Shown: positions 42,601 to 52,804, numbered from the stretch's first letter. The stretch is DNA of 64,000 bases from Acanthosepion lycidas (GCA_963932145.1 OZ010577.1:19715227-19779226); one strand, 5' to 3'. Numbers and translations: made by a program. The notes: generated from the sequence alone by a model not told the origin.

Positions 42601-42699
42601 AATGAACAAGATTTGCTCATCAAGAGGATTCATAAAATCTAAGGAAGGAAGACATAATAAACAGCCAACACTTGAGTTTGAACATAGATCGCCAGTGAG

Positions 42700-43125
42700 C
42701 AAACACAGACGATCCCATTATTGAATTAAGTGGATCACGTGATAATAGAGGAAACGCATATATAGAAAGTTGCGTGACGTCTAGATTGATCGTTATTTCT
42801 GTTCTATCCTCCATTGCTTTTCGGGTCGCTATTTCTATTCTATCCTCTATTGCTATACGGATCACCATTTCTAGTCTATACTATTTCTCTACTCTACTCA
42901 CTATACTATTTCGGGTCACTATTCAGTAGTTACCTTTCGAGTGAGTATTATCTAGCAAGTATTATTAGTGCAAGTGTTTTTCGAAGGTGTCTGACACCAG
43001 TATTGTTCAACGGTGTTACTATAGTTGTATCTGCGATTACAAAGTCTCTACTACAATGAGCATTACGAAAGTGACAACAAGTAATCGTTGGCATAACAAA
43101 AGTGGCAACGAGTGTTCATTGACGT
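42700..43125 (+). other. LTR-like segment with a 44-bp minisatellite
   Basis: A unit with TATTTCTGTTCTATCCTC / ATTGCTNTNCGG recurs two to three times at about 42793-42890, preceded by ATATATAGAAAG, a TATA-like box. The end of the segment shows GTGGCAACGAGTG (about 43103), which resembles a tRNA primer site. It sits between two RTE pieces and may be an inserted solo LTR. Boundaries are not resolved. Confidence 0.35.
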
Positions 43126-43129
43126 CACA

Positions 43130-43600
43130 AAAGAAACCAAGAGAGTAGTACTGAACTATTATGTAATACCGGTCCTCCTATATGGCGGCGGATGCTGGAC
43201 AATCTCATCACAGATTAAGAAGAGACTTGATGCAACAGAATTTTTTTCTAGAGAAAGATGCTGAGAATACCATGGACTGAATATGTGAGCAATGACGAAG
43301 TTTCAGAGAAAATGGAAACAAAAAGGACATTTATACTTAGCATCAGAAAGATTGTTTAGATTTCTAGGATATATAATGAAGAAAGAGGGTTTAGAAAATT
43401 TGACACTCTAAGGACATATTGAAGGTAAGAGGGATATAACCTACCTAATGAGCTTGTATAAATGGATAGTAGAACAGGGATTAGGAGAGATATCAAAAAG
43501 ACAAAATTTACTGAAAGCTGCAAAGGACTGGAAATTTTCGAAGAGCCATGATCGCATGAAGGGACACGGCAAACAAAAGAAAAAGAGCATCATAAAATAA
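43130..43600 (+). mobile_element. RTE-like LINE 3' fragment
   Basis: It reads KKPRE*Y*TIM with VLLYGGGCWTISSQIKKRLD, MLRIPWTEYVSNDEVSEK, a SIRKIV-FRFLGYIMKKEGL segment and the tail GAAGGGACACGGCAAACAAA. Same family as 13620-14370. Confidence 0.75.
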
Positions 43601-44440
43601 AAAGTGGTGACTAAATCAGATATTAAGTTTTAAAGATTTACGATTTTCTATTTTTATCTATTCTTTCATGAAAATAAACATTTTTAGATCTATTATTCTA
43701 TTGTAAATATTTTTGTTCCAATTTTAAACACATCATTTTTTTAATCTAACTATTGACACATCTGTCATAGTGTAATAATGAACAGTATCAACCAATTGTT
43801 AATCAATTGGAACCAACCATTTTACAGCATTTTTAGCGATGGATCGATTATTTAAACTGAAGTTACAAAACAGTTTTCATTGTTTTGTGGCAAAGACATC
43901 ATTAATCGTCCTTCCGATAAACAATAATGGATAATAAAAAAGAAAAAAATAGATGTAAATGCCAATTTCAAAAGCATGTCACTGTGTCTACATAATATAA
44001 AAATAATTTTTAAATCAGATTTTTTTTCTCCATTTTTTAATGGTATAAATGTATTCAATATGATCAGCAACATTATGATTTGGTCGTGGGTATAAATATC
44101 CGCGATTTTTCCACTTTGTTGGAATCTTGTGCCCAACTTATCTCTCCGAATCGATAAAGCCGATTGTAGATTTTTATGTAATCTGTGATATTATGGGTAG
44201 GATTTATTAAATAAATACGTCAAAAATTTAATTCAGTTCTGATAATTAAATCTGCAGTGACAGTAACTTCAAGCGAAAAAGGAAACTATTATTATGACTG
44301 CATTTTAACACTTGTATTTAAACCAGACATACAGAGACAAGGTTTCAGTTTTTTTTATCAATATTCACTGGCTTTATTCTTTCTCTACCACTCCAATACT
44401 TGACTGTAGATTTTGTACTCACAAATTAAATATGATCTAC
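43601..44440. other. AT-rich sequence, no gene seen
   Basis: Nothing recognised. The - strand ORF at 43852-44136 has no features of a known protein. Confidence 0.45.
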
Positions 44441-44449
44441 TAAATAAAT

Positions 44450-45085
44450 ATTACAGTGAAAGTGTTACCGACCGATTGAACCTGAGCTTTCTCCAGGCAA
44501 AATGAACGGTTGCACTCTCAACGACGCTCCATGTTTTAAATTTGGACTCAGATTGACTGAAAGTGGAACTCATATATACGATTCCGAGATAAAGATGCTG
44601 GGAAAAATGGTTGACTCCTTGTCCGCTCCCAAAAAGTAACTGACTCCTGCCATACTTTATCGTTACAAGAGTCAGATTAGACAAAAGATGGAATATTTCT
44701 GGAACTGTTCAATCCTCACTATTCAGACTTGACAGAGTTCAAAATCACTTACACGACCCTTGAAAATTACTTAATTTCCACTCTGCAGCCTTTTTCCCCA
44801 CAGACGAACTGTTGCAAATATATTGCTATTCTATCGCTATTTCCATGTCCGATATCCAGATGATTCTTTCTTTCCACCTGTTCATACATTTGCAGCTAGG
44901 ACTCACCATGCTACATCCACGGAGTCGAATTACCCACATTTCTTCCGTACTCCATTTATAAAGAGGAAGTTCCATTCAGACAGCTTTTTCCCCAAAACTG
45001 ATACTTTGTGGAAGAAATTCCCGAGAGGATGCTTCGTTAAAGAGTACAATCTTAATCTCTTCAATTCAAGAATCACTTATTCTTA
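44450..45085 (+). mobile_element. Jockey-like LINE 3' fragment (second family)
   Basis: Frame-broken KVLPTD*TLSFL, GTHIYDSEIKMLGKMVDSLS, LYRYKSQIRQKMEYFWN and a long open end at 44823-45085 (LFYRYFHVRYPDDSF, FIKRKFHSDSFFPKTDTLW and EYNLNLFNSRI). The ending differs from the 8100-8233 family, so it is a second LINE lineage. Confidence 0.78.
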
Positions 45086-45117
45086 TAATCATTGCTTCCT
45101 TCTACTTCATATCGTTC

Positions 45118-45490
45118 GGCTTACGACCACATCACGTTGAAACACAGATTTCCGTACCATCACCAAAATTAAGCAATGTCGAGCCTGGTCATTATCTAGA
45201 TGGATGATCGCTTGGAAATAGCAAATGTTGTAAGCTTGGATGTGCAGGTGGTATAATGGATAATGGCTCGGAATTGTTAATCGGAGAATAGAGTTCCAAT
45301 TCCATCAGTGCGTTCACTCACTTTCACTTGGGAAAGGTATAAATTCACCTCTTCTCCCCCCAGCTATGGGTTAATTAGTAAAACGTGTATTACTGAATCA
45401 ATTATTATCTCAAAAACTTCTTTTTTACAATCTACAAGTATTTTCGGGTTTTAAATAACTTATGAGCCGTAAAAAAATGAGTGAATGAAT
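45118..45490 (+). mobile_element. SINE with 120-nt 5S rRNA head and tRNA-like body, copy 2
   Basis: The head at 45118-45237 spans 120 nt, the length of 5S rRNA, and shows its landmarks in order: GGCTTACGACCACATCACGT, GAAACAC, AATTAAGCAATGTCGAGCC, TGGTCATTATCTAGATGGAT, GACCGCTTGG-like and GTTGTAAGCTT. A tRNA-like part follows (GGTGGTATAATGGATAATGG as A box; GAGTTCCAATTCC as B box), then a CTTGGGAAAGGTATAAATTC block and a TTACAATCTACAAGTATTTT tail. It immediately follows a LINE 3' end. Confidence 0.87.
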
Positions 45491-45639
45491 CAATCATTTT
45501 GTTAATATCACACGCCTCATTCAATAACCCTCTTGTATAAGTAGCTCTTTTGTCTTGTATTGGGTGAATTTTAGTATAAAATAACTATTCATGTTAAGTT
45601 TTACTCTTATTACTGCTGCTGAATCTTTGCTGTCGTTTC

Positions 45640-46060
45640 TTTCTTTCCTTATTAATAGCTCCCATATGGCATTCATATCCTCATAGATATCTGCATATGC
45701 GCTGATATCTTCAGACGTATTCTTCCATGCTATTTTATTTCATTCCACTGGAGTTGGTAACCACACTTTTTTGTCCAACATGATCAGCCATATCTGATTT
45801 CATTTTTCAGCCTTATTTTTAGGAGTCGGCTAGTTTCACCTTTGTATTCTTTGCCACAACTGCAAGGAATAAAATACACAATTCATGGTCTTGATCTCCT
45901 GTGTTCGGCTGATCTCTGCAGAGATTTCTCCATAAGGTTGAATTGCTCTCGAATGTTGTCCTGGTGTATGAATCTTTCGTGAGACGCCATTGACATAAGG
46001 TAGATAAGACTTTGGCAATTTTTCAATCACCTCTCTGGACCGATCCTTATCTGAAAAAGT
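45640..46060 (-). mobile_element. Penelope-like element GIY-YIG remnant, antisense
   Basis: On the - strand, broken frames read SYLPYVNGVSRKIHTPGQ, then YFIPCSCGKEYKGETSRLLK and IRLKNEI. This is the RT-to-endonuclease linker and the GIY-YIG core with its cysteines as in Penelope-like elements. Stops and frame changes show it is dead. Only this 3' region remains. Confidence 0.68.
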
Positions 46061-46084
46061 CGATCTAATGTTTACAGAAATTTG

Positions 46085-46245
46085 TTATTGACTTTCTTAC
46101 AACTCAACAATTTATAGTTAATGGTGTTGTTGCCAAAGCTGTTAAAACCGCTCAAGGGAGTATTTTAGGGCCTTTACTGTTTATCATTTTTTTTTTAATT
46201 AGGAATTAATATAAATACAAATTATAAAATCTCTGTCGACTATTC
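46085..46245 (+). mobile_element. LINE reverse transcriptase motif B-C fragment
   Basis: A short open segment QQFIVNGVVAKAVKTAQGSI, LGPLLFII, then YKISVDYSKI corresponds to RT motif B through a degraded motif C. Truncated both sides. Confidence 0.6.
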
Positions 46246-46269
46246 CAAAATACATTTTAAATCAGGTAC

Positions 46270-46655
46270 AAGAATTGTTCCGAAAGTAATGCTTCCTATT
46301 TGATTATATTGGCACCAACATACATCAGAGCTGTGTGTTGGTGTTATGGAAGTAGAGGCTGAACCATCCTGCCAATAACCCATAAAATATTTGGCCTATT
46401 ACAGATAGCATTTGAGCAGTAGTCGTACAGGTGCGTTATGCGGAAAAACTGCACCCATTAAAGATCACAAATGGTTGCGGAAACGAAACAGTGGACGTGA
46501 GCACAGTTACGTGGCGTATAATGCGTTTCAGAAGTGGCTACAGGAATGTGTTCGCAGGCCACAATCATTGCACCGGCCCATTACTTCGTCATTGGCGAAA
46601 TCGCATAGACAATGGTGATAATTATGTGGGGAAAATAGTGTTTAGTAGTTGAAAA
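46270..46655 (+). mobile_element. Mariner-like element, N-terminal transposase remnant
   Basis: A left end resembling mariner termini (TTGTTCCGAAAGTAATGC) precedes two overlapping short frames. One reads NGCGNETVDVSTVTWRIMRF, matching the helix-turn-helix second half of SETMAR-type mariner transposases. The catalytic domain is absent. Confidence 0.55.
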
Positions 46656-46854
46656 CGTGCTCTTTGAAACCGTGCTGTATATATTTTGGTTTCCATGAAA
46701 TTAAATAAAAGGCATTATTCTCTGAGAGTCATTCGTATTAACCTACAAATAACATTGAACAAAATGTTAGAATGGCCTCATATTATTAAATTGTATTTAA
46801 CAAAGATAAATGTAAATAATGCTAATCAGGATGTATATTTGAACTCCTTTATTG

Positions 46855-47197
46855 ATTGTTTTTTACGGATTTTCAACCTTTTGCAGATTATTTAAAGCCA
46901 AAAAAATATTGTTAGATTGTAAGAATTTTATGGAAATAATGATTTACTCACAGTCCTACTAGGGAGGGAACAGATGAATTCGAACCTTTCTCAATGGTAT
47001 TTACGTATAAGTGAATATAACGTACCCAACTGGAATTGGAACTTAGCTTTTCGATTTCGAACCGTTATCCATTACACCACCTACACATCCAAGCTTACAA
47101 CACCCGATATTGCCAAGCGGTCACACATTTTGGTACTGACCAGGCTCGACGTTATTTAACTTCGGTGATCGTTTCAACGTGATATAGATGTAAACCT
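46855..47197 (-). mobile_element. SINE with 5S rRNA head and tRNA-like body, copy 3
   Basis: On the - strand, 47197-47092 is 5S-like (ATCTATATCACGTTGAAACG, CACCGAAGTTAAATAACGTC, GAGCCTGGTCAGTAC, GTGACCGCTTGGCAATATCG, GGTGTTGTAAGCTTGG). The tRNA-like part has GGTGTAATGGATAACGG and a B-box remnant. The 3' tail matches 23342-23450 in CAACCTTTTGC / TTATTTAAAGCC. Confidence 0.85.
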
Positions 47198-47584
47198 TGA
47201 ATTCCTTCATGACTGACAATAGGTGTAATAATACCTCTTTTGAAAAGGATCATGAAATTATACTATTTTTCAAATGAAAAATAATGTTAGATCATCCGCG
47301 GCGCCATAGAAGGGCGGGGCTGAAAACTTAACAAATGGCTAAATTTATCCTCTTTGTCTCAAACTATGACAATGCTGTTGAGCAGATCTGAATGATTTGT
47401 TTAAAATCCAGACTGCCTTTAAAATGTTCAAAATCAAATAGAAAACTTAATTGCCCCTTTTTTGTTTTTTGTGTTGTAAATCTTTTATACAAGTCTTATA
47501 TGCGGAAAAAATCTATAGGTCTCATTCGAGAAAATAAGACAAAGAAAAACAAAAATAATGTGAATTTAAAATCAAAGCAAAAAA

Positions 47585-47900
47585 TGTTTACGATAAGATT
47601 TTTAAAAATTCATTTCACCCCAAGCAAGACAACAAAGCCACTAATAAGCAAGGGATTACCGAGTGTTAGAGAATATGACAAAACACATTTAAGGGGGAAA
47701 AAAAAGAACAATAAAAGAAAGATAGAAGGTAACAGTTGACATTGCATTTAAATTTTTGAACGTCAAAGTGGACTGGGAGGCAAGAAGCCAGAAGAGAGTT
47801 CCACGAGCAAGAAGTGCCATAGACGAAACTGTTTAGCAAATGTTCATTCTATGAAGGAGATCAAATAAAACTAAAAGATATAGAACGAGGAATCTTTAAA
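47585..47900 (-). mobile_element. Jockey/CR1-like LINE 3' end, antisense
   Basis: On the - strand: SRLWNSLPASCLPVHFDVQK-like end of the ORF, then GTGGCTTTGTTGTCTTGCTT and GGGGTGAAATG, the family tail. It lies just outside the LTR element. Confidence 0.75.
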
Positions 47901-47914
47901 ACTTAATATTTTAT

Positions 47915-48144
47915 TGTTGTAGAGTAGTTTTCACAGTGGAGGCTTGTATTTTAATAAGTCATCCTAAATTAGGTTCGACGTACAAAACGTTAGGAACTTG
48001 GAAATAAGAGTTAATGACGCAGCAAATCTAGTTGTGTGGGTTGGTACTTCAATGTCTGACTCGCTCAACACCACTGAGCCGAACTTGCCACTGCTACCTA
48101 TTATCTGTGGGAGAGTCCATTACAATAGAATAGGCACCATAACA
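47915..48144 (-). repeat. 3' LTR (230 bp)
   Basis: This is the 3' LTR relative to the element, which lies on the - strand. It differs from its partner at about 48017-48019, 48098 and 48136. TG and CA termini are intact. Confidence 0.95.
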
Positions 48145-48320
48145 TCCGCCCCTAAAACTTTACTCCGCCGGAATAAAAAGTTTTTTTATTTATTTTTTTT
48201 AGCAACATCGTAGCGTATCTCCTACGTTTTGGGTCCATTTTTAAATGATCAGTTGATTTTTTTTTTCTTCTGGATCGGCGTACCTTAGGTAAAATTATTT
48301 GCAGGGGTTGTTAGATCAAA

Positions 48321-48720
48321 CTATCTCCATCGGCGTTTTTTTTTTTTTTTTTTTTGGTTTCGCGGGACCGCTGTCAACGTCTGAAAAACGTCGTCTGATC
48401 TGTTTTTGCACATGAGTTTTTCCCCTTTCACCAAGTACGTCATATAGCCAATCCGCTTTTCTATTTTTTTTTTTATCTCCAAAGCGTTACTAGAAACAAC
48501 CTTCCGCTTTAACTTAAAGATGGACTCAGTTTCTGTGGGTTCTTGTTGACTTAAATCATTTAATAATACTGCATGTCCTTGCTTGCGCGTAACTTGTTCC
48601 TCAGTTTTGTTTTGTTTTTCGGTGTCTGCTTCATTTTTACTTTCTGAAGCTTGTTTTTCACGCATATTGTCGGAGTTAGCCATTCCACTTTTTTAAATAA
48701 ACCCGTTTTCTCTAATCTGT
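48321..48720 (-). pseudogene. C-terminal polyprotein tail fused behind the deletion
   Basis: An ORF on the - strand contains a Lys/Glu-rich stretch (EKQNKTEEQVTRKQGHAVLL) and ends with RIGYMTYLVKGEKLMCKNRS, which resembles the extreme C-terminus of Ty3/gypsy integrases. A poly-Lys end comes from a poly-T run at 48336-48355. RT and the integrase core between this and 48720 are gone. Confidence 0.5.
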
Positions 48721-49260
48721 CCAATTCTTTATCTATCTGTTCAATTGAAGCGAACAGCACATTCCGTTTCTTTTTGAATACCGCCTGAGCGTTTTGTTTT
48801 GGCTGTAATTTTGCCTCAATCTTGGTACACGTTCCCAAACCTGGAGAAAAAACAGTAGGAAAAGTTCCCTTTAGTTTTTGTAGTAATTTTTTGGCTTCGC
48901 AGTTTAAATTTTCAACCTTGTAACAGAAAGAATTTATTGGTAAATCCCATAATTGAAATTTTGTTATCCAATCCGTACCAAGCAAGTTCGTGGTATTTTC
49001 TATGACAAATAGTTTAGCTTTTCGCGTTTTTTTATTTAACGTGACGTTTGTAACCAATTCTCCAATGAATTGTATTTTTCTCCTGTCACGGACCTCGTGA
49101 TTTTATTCGTCTTCATTAAAGTTGGTTTCCCCAACTTCTTCCACGTATTCAAATTTATGATAGATAGGTCAGAACCAGTGTCGAGTTGCATTTTTATTTT
49201 TTTTATTACTTATTTCGACGGTAACAAATTTTCTAGTTTTTCCGTCGTTCACTTCGTCGG
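48700..49260 (-). pseudogene. Protease and start of reverse transcriptase
   Basis: The retropepsin catalytic motif LDTGSD is encoded at about 49170-49187 on the - strand, followed after one frame change by NLLGTDWITKF, the protease C-terminal landmark (about 48965-49000). A linker with FSPGLGTCTKIEAKLQ leads into the first RT region (LEKTGLFKKVEWLTPTICVK), where the deletion begins. The protease would release Gag and Pol; the frame change makes it defective. Confidence 0.75.
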
Positions 49261-49289
49261 ACTTTAATTTTCTTATTTTATTGTTTTTA

Positions 49290-49405
49290 TTTTTTGACCT
49301 GCAGTGCGAGCTTTTATGCCCCACTCTTTCACAGTTGAAACATTTTTTATTCCTAAAATTGCAATATCTATACCAGTGAAGTTCACCGCAAGCAAAACAT
49401 GGCTT
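49290..49405 (-). pseudogene. Gag nucleocapsid with two zinc knuckles
   Basis: On the - strand, in a frame different from the main Gag ORF, two cysteine clusters follow each other: CFACGELHWYRYC (one residue shorter than canonical) and CFNCERVGHKSSHC, which has exact C-x2-C-x4-H-x4-C spacing. They would bind the element RNA. Confidence 0.78.
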
Positions 49406-49463
49406 CGGGAGTTTTTGTTTATTTTTTCCTGGTATTTCACTTTTTGTTTGATAATCCGCAATT

Positions 49464-50003
49464 TTAGAATTCTTTTTGGTAGACTGACTTTCTTTTTTGT
49501 AGCGTATTTTCCTTACATATGAAACGCCAGACTGTTCTATCTTTTTCGAGTCTTTCTATACGCTCACATCTTGTGCAGTCTTCCGCTAAACTCTGTACCG
49601 AAATCCTCGGTTCGTTTTCCAATTTTGAAAGTATCAATTTCCTTAATTCCGCGTCTCTTTCTGAAACTAGGCCTTGAACAAGTACTAAGCACTTAAAATT
49701 GTCAGCGCTTAATTCTGCTAGTTTGAATTCTTCGCAATGCTTGTTCACATTAGCTGCATACGTTATGAAGTCTTGTTCATCCTCTTTCATCAGATTCAAA
49801 CATTTCCACCTCTTGTGAAACAAAGATGTCTTTTTACTAAATAATTCACTTAATATATTTACCGCCTCGGTAAAAGTCAACTTGCTAGTTTTTTTCGGTA
49901 AAATGTAGTTTACCAATTTGTTATGCTCAGCAGTTCCTAACTTGCTTAAAAGAAGTCTAACCTTCTTTCCTTCAGACCACGTGTGACAGTCCGCGTTATA
50001 CAC
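49464..50003 (-). CDS. Gag body of the LTR retrotransposon
   Basis: A 179-residue open frame carries the retrotransposon Gag fold: WSEGKKVRLLLSKLGTAEHN, a KKTSKLTFTEAVNILSELF helix, RWKCLNLMKEDEQDFITYA and FKCLVLVQGLVSERDAELR. It forms the element capsid. The N-terminus continues upstream through 50104-50319 with at least one frame change (a coiled Gln/Glu-rich leader), and the zinc knuckles lie downstream in another frame. Probably not expressed as one protein. Confidence 0.72.
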   Translation of the reverse strand: MYNADCHTWSEGKKVRLLLSKLGTAEHNKLVNYILPKKTSKLTFTEAVNILSELFSKKTSLFHKRWKCLNLMKEDEQDFITYAANVNKHCEEFKLAELSADNFKCLVLVQGLVSERDAELRKLILSKLENEPRISVQSLAEDCTRCERIERLEKDRTVWRFICKENTLQKRKSVYQKEF

Positions 50004-50454
50004 GTCCGTATATTTTTTAAAATACTCTTCAAAAGTTATTTCTTCGTCTGGACTGTACGTGAATATTTCAATTGAATTCCATATCGTATTTTCTGGGAAA
50101 GAATCATTTCGTAGATTTTTCTTTCCTCTTCTCAGTTATTTCCAGAATTTTGTTTTGAAACTCCTTATGCATCTGTTCTATTTCTCGTTGAAACTGCATT
50201 TGTCTATTAAAGGTTTCCTCCTGAAGTTGTTTTCTGCTGGTCCAATATTGTCTTTTGTTGTTCCGTCTGGAACTTAAAATATTCCTGGAATATATTTTTG
50301 CATTCCTCCATCTTCGCAAAAAGTTTACACAATACTTAAATATTGTAGAGGGGGGTCCAAAACGAATTTGTAATTCGTGACCTATTTGAGAAAATTGTCT
50401 TATCGCGAAAAAATAAAATTCTTTTCTCAGTTGAGAATACGACTGATTTTTCCG

Positions 50455-50810
50455 TCACTAAGTTGACGTTTTGTCTTTCGAAAAAAAAAAAAACTTGGCA
50501 AAGTTTTTTTTTTCACTGTATGAAACGCAATCCCACGTACGCCACGTTTATTATGGCGGGTGAATTTTTTTTTCGTATGAATTTCGAATTCTGGTCGCCC
50601 AAGTTGTTATAGAGTGAACGAAAATTTTTTTCTTCCGTATGAATTACGAATTCCTTATCGCCAAGGTGTGGTTAGACGTACGAAAAAAATTTTTTTTTTC
50701 TTTCTCCGTCTGAGAAACGAATCCTTCGTCGTCAATGTTGTAGTTAGGCGTACGAAAAGTTTTTTTTTTTTCTTTCCTCCGTGTGAGTTTCGAGTCACTC
50801 GTCGCCAAAA
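50455..50810 (-). repeat. Tandem units copying the LTR-primer-site junction
   Basis: Units starting near 50593, 50655 and 50726, plus the true junction at 50799, each show TCGYC-CAA, then TGTTGTAG/GTGTGGTTAG-like sequence, a GTACGAAAA block, a T-run and CCGTNTGAN. The period is about 62-72 bp. An older unit precedes at about 50530. Each resembles the primer-binding site plus LTR edge. Confidence 0.65.
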
Positions 50811-51040
50811 TGTTGTAGAGTAGTTTTCACAGTGGAGGCTTGTATTTTAATAAGTCATCCTAAATTAGGTTCGACGTACAAAACGTTAGGAACTTGGAAA
50901 TAAGAGTTAATGCTGCAGCAAATCTAGTTGTGTGGGTTGGTACTTCAATGTCTGACTCGCTCAACACCACTGAGCCGAACTTGCCACTGCTACTTATTAT
51001 CTGTGGGAGAGTCCATTACAATAGAATAGGTACCATAACA
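50811..51040 (-). repeat. 5' LTR (230 bp)
   Basis: The 5' LTR relative to the - strand element: TG/CA ends, followed on the right by the TTTAT target duplication. It should carry the element promoter, but no clear TATA box is visible. Confidence 0.95.
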
Positions 51041-51045
51041 TTTAT

Positions 51046-51915
51046 TTAACCCCAACACACACACACACACACACACACACACTTTTTACATATTATTTAT
51101 CCCTCTTTTTCATTTTATGGCAAACTGCTTGTTCCTATTGCAAACATTAAAAGGAAGACTAATTATGTACCTGATTTTATCAAATGCCCTTTTTATGATT
51201 AAAAGCCTGTTTCATTTACCACGATTTATTGTTCTTTAGACCAATTCTGGTCGTATGGAAGCCTTACTTGAGGAAGGATATTAACTTACTAGAATCCGTT
51301 CCACGTAGAATTCAATTTTCATCCAAATGAAAGTGTTTCAAATATGTCTAATGTATTTGAAACGATATTCACTATTTTACAGAAAAGGAAAACTTTGGTT
51401 AATAGTCCTGATCACATTAAAATTAGGAATTTCTTTAAATTCAATACTTCTCATATTCTAGGGATTTTTTTTTACATTTAAAAAAGAATCATGATTTTAA
51501 AAAAATATGTTATAAAATATGCATAAAAAGAATTATTAATAATTGAAAGAATGAAACGAATTCAGCCGTAGGTACAACAAGCCTGGATATTTAAAAAAAA
51601 CAGCAATTCATTTTTTGCGCATCATCATCCTTTTTTTTTTTTTACTGATTGAATTAGACGTAATTTTATTTGTATGCAATAAAGCTTTATATACCTCCTA
51701 AAAAGAGAGCCGAAGAAATATTTATGGTTTGGGATTTTAAGAAGAAGACAAAAAGAAGATATCTTCTTGAGAATAAAATATTTCTGATTATGGTAAAATG
51801 TTTAATGATTAAACACTGAACAAAACAATTTTTTATCTAAATTTGTATTAGCAATATTTCGACATTACTAAAAATTTAGAAAAATAAAATGGATTGACAG
51901 TGGTCAGGAATTAAG
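51046..51915. other. AT-rich intergenic sequence with (CA)n
   Basis: A CA repeat lies at about 51056-51082. No gene recognised. Confidence 0.5.
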
Positions 51916-51919
51916 ATTA

Positions 51920-52220
51920 AGTTTACAGTGGCTTAATGGATAGCGGCTCTGATTGAGGAATCGGAGAGCCGAGTTTGAATTCCAGTCGAATCCGTTACAT
52001 TCACTTACGTGCTAATACCCTTGGGAAAGGGTATGAATCCTTTTCATCTCCTCCCAGCTATGGGTTGAATAGCTGAACAAACCGGGTTCTATAGCCTTGG
52101 ATGGCAACTAGTCTACCGCAGAAAGAAATGGCAACCTACTGCAGGAAAAAATCTGCCTCGTCAGTCATGTATCGAAAGATAGATGATTGCCTAAGCGTGT
52201 ATCACGCATGGCACATAACT
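51920..52220 (+). mobile_element. tRNA-Arg-like SINE, family A, full length
   Basis: The head GTGGCTTAATGGATAGCGG (A box), an anticodon-arm-like CTCTGAT...ATCGGAG and a B-box GAGTTTGAATTCC give a tRNA-Arg-like 5' region. The body has CTTGGGAAAGGGTATGAATC, CTATAGCCTTGGATGGCAAC, CTGCAGGAAAAAATCTGCC and an end at TATCACGCATGGCAC. Octopus genomes are known to hold tRNA-Arg-derived SINEs (OR1/OR2); assignment to one of these is not possible from memory. Confidence 0.82.
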
Positions 52221-52237
52221 GACTGACTTTTTTTAAT

Positions 52238-52550
52238 GAACAGAGTTATCTTACGTATGATTATTAGTTTTATTGTAGTATACCTACGGACTATAATGGG
52301 TATGTCCCCATTCACATAAATACAGTAGTAAATACTGTATGTTGGTCTGCAGGCGGAGATTCGTCTCCGGCTGTGCTGGCCAAACTCTCTGCCTCCGGGC
52401 AGAGAGGATCCCCAGACGAGGCTACGTCGAAGGGCAGAGTCTCGTCTCGGGAAACAGCTACCCGACCGTTTTATACCGGGGTCTACGGGGAATTTTTGGC
52501 CGAGCCTACGGGCTCGGATACACCACATTAAATTCGGCATTGTGCCACAT
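52238..52550. other. GC-rich island of consecutive hairpins
   Basis: In an otherwise AT-rich region, 52321-52550 is GC-rich and holds ordered inverted repeats: TACAGTA/TACTGTA (52321-52339), CGGAGA-TTCG-TCTCCG (52354-52369), CTCTCTGCC-TCCG-GGCAGAGAG (52385-52406), AGACGAG/CTCGTCT (52414-52447) and CCGAGCC-TACG-GGCTCGG (52500-52517). On the + strand all three tight loops are TNCG. On the - strand there is TATAAAA (about 52473) and later AATAAA (about 52271), with TGTGGCAC at the start near 52550, so an antisense solo LTR is an alternative. No ORF is convincing. Confidence 0.5.
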
Positions 52551-52804
52551 CTGACCGCGTGGATATAACCTTTTATAGATATCCTGCAGTTGGAGATTCA
52601 TTGTGGAATTCTCTTGACTCACTTCTAGCAGTTGACTACTTCTTCTACGCGCCACTGGCAAATCTTATATGTGTTGTTCTTGTCCTAAGTATTGTCGTTC
52701 ATTACCAACCTTCCTGTGATTATTTCTATTCAGTAACCTTCCCTAGGTTACAACAAATTTGCAGCAATGTTTTACAATAAAAATGCATACACAGACAGAC
52801 ACAC

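Larger units (their letters stand above)
47915..51040 (-). mobile_element. Young Ty3/gypsy-type LTR retrotransposon, internally deleted
   Basis: Two 230-bp LTRs (47915-48144 and 50811-51040) differ at 4 positions, begin TG and end CA, and are flanked by the 5-bp duplication TTTAT (47910-47914 and 51041-51045). On the - strand the internal order is a primer-site-like TGGCGACGAGTGACTC next to the 5' LTR, Gag (broken start at 50320, body 50003-49464), two zinc knuckles, a protease with LDTGSD, the very start of RT, then directly a C-terminal tail. RT palm, RNase H and most of integrase are missing, so it depends on a relative for mobility. Named as retroelement remains; not a functional virus. 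Confidence 0.93.

Noticed and set aside
45118-45237. Functional 5S rRNA gene
   Set aside because: Sequence is diverged, it is fused to a tRNA-like SINE body and has related truncated copies; it is a SINE head.
52202-52540. 112-residue - strand Arg-rich ORF in the GC-rich island
   Set aside because: It reads across the hairpins and into AT-rich DNA with no domain; the secondary structure explains the composition better.
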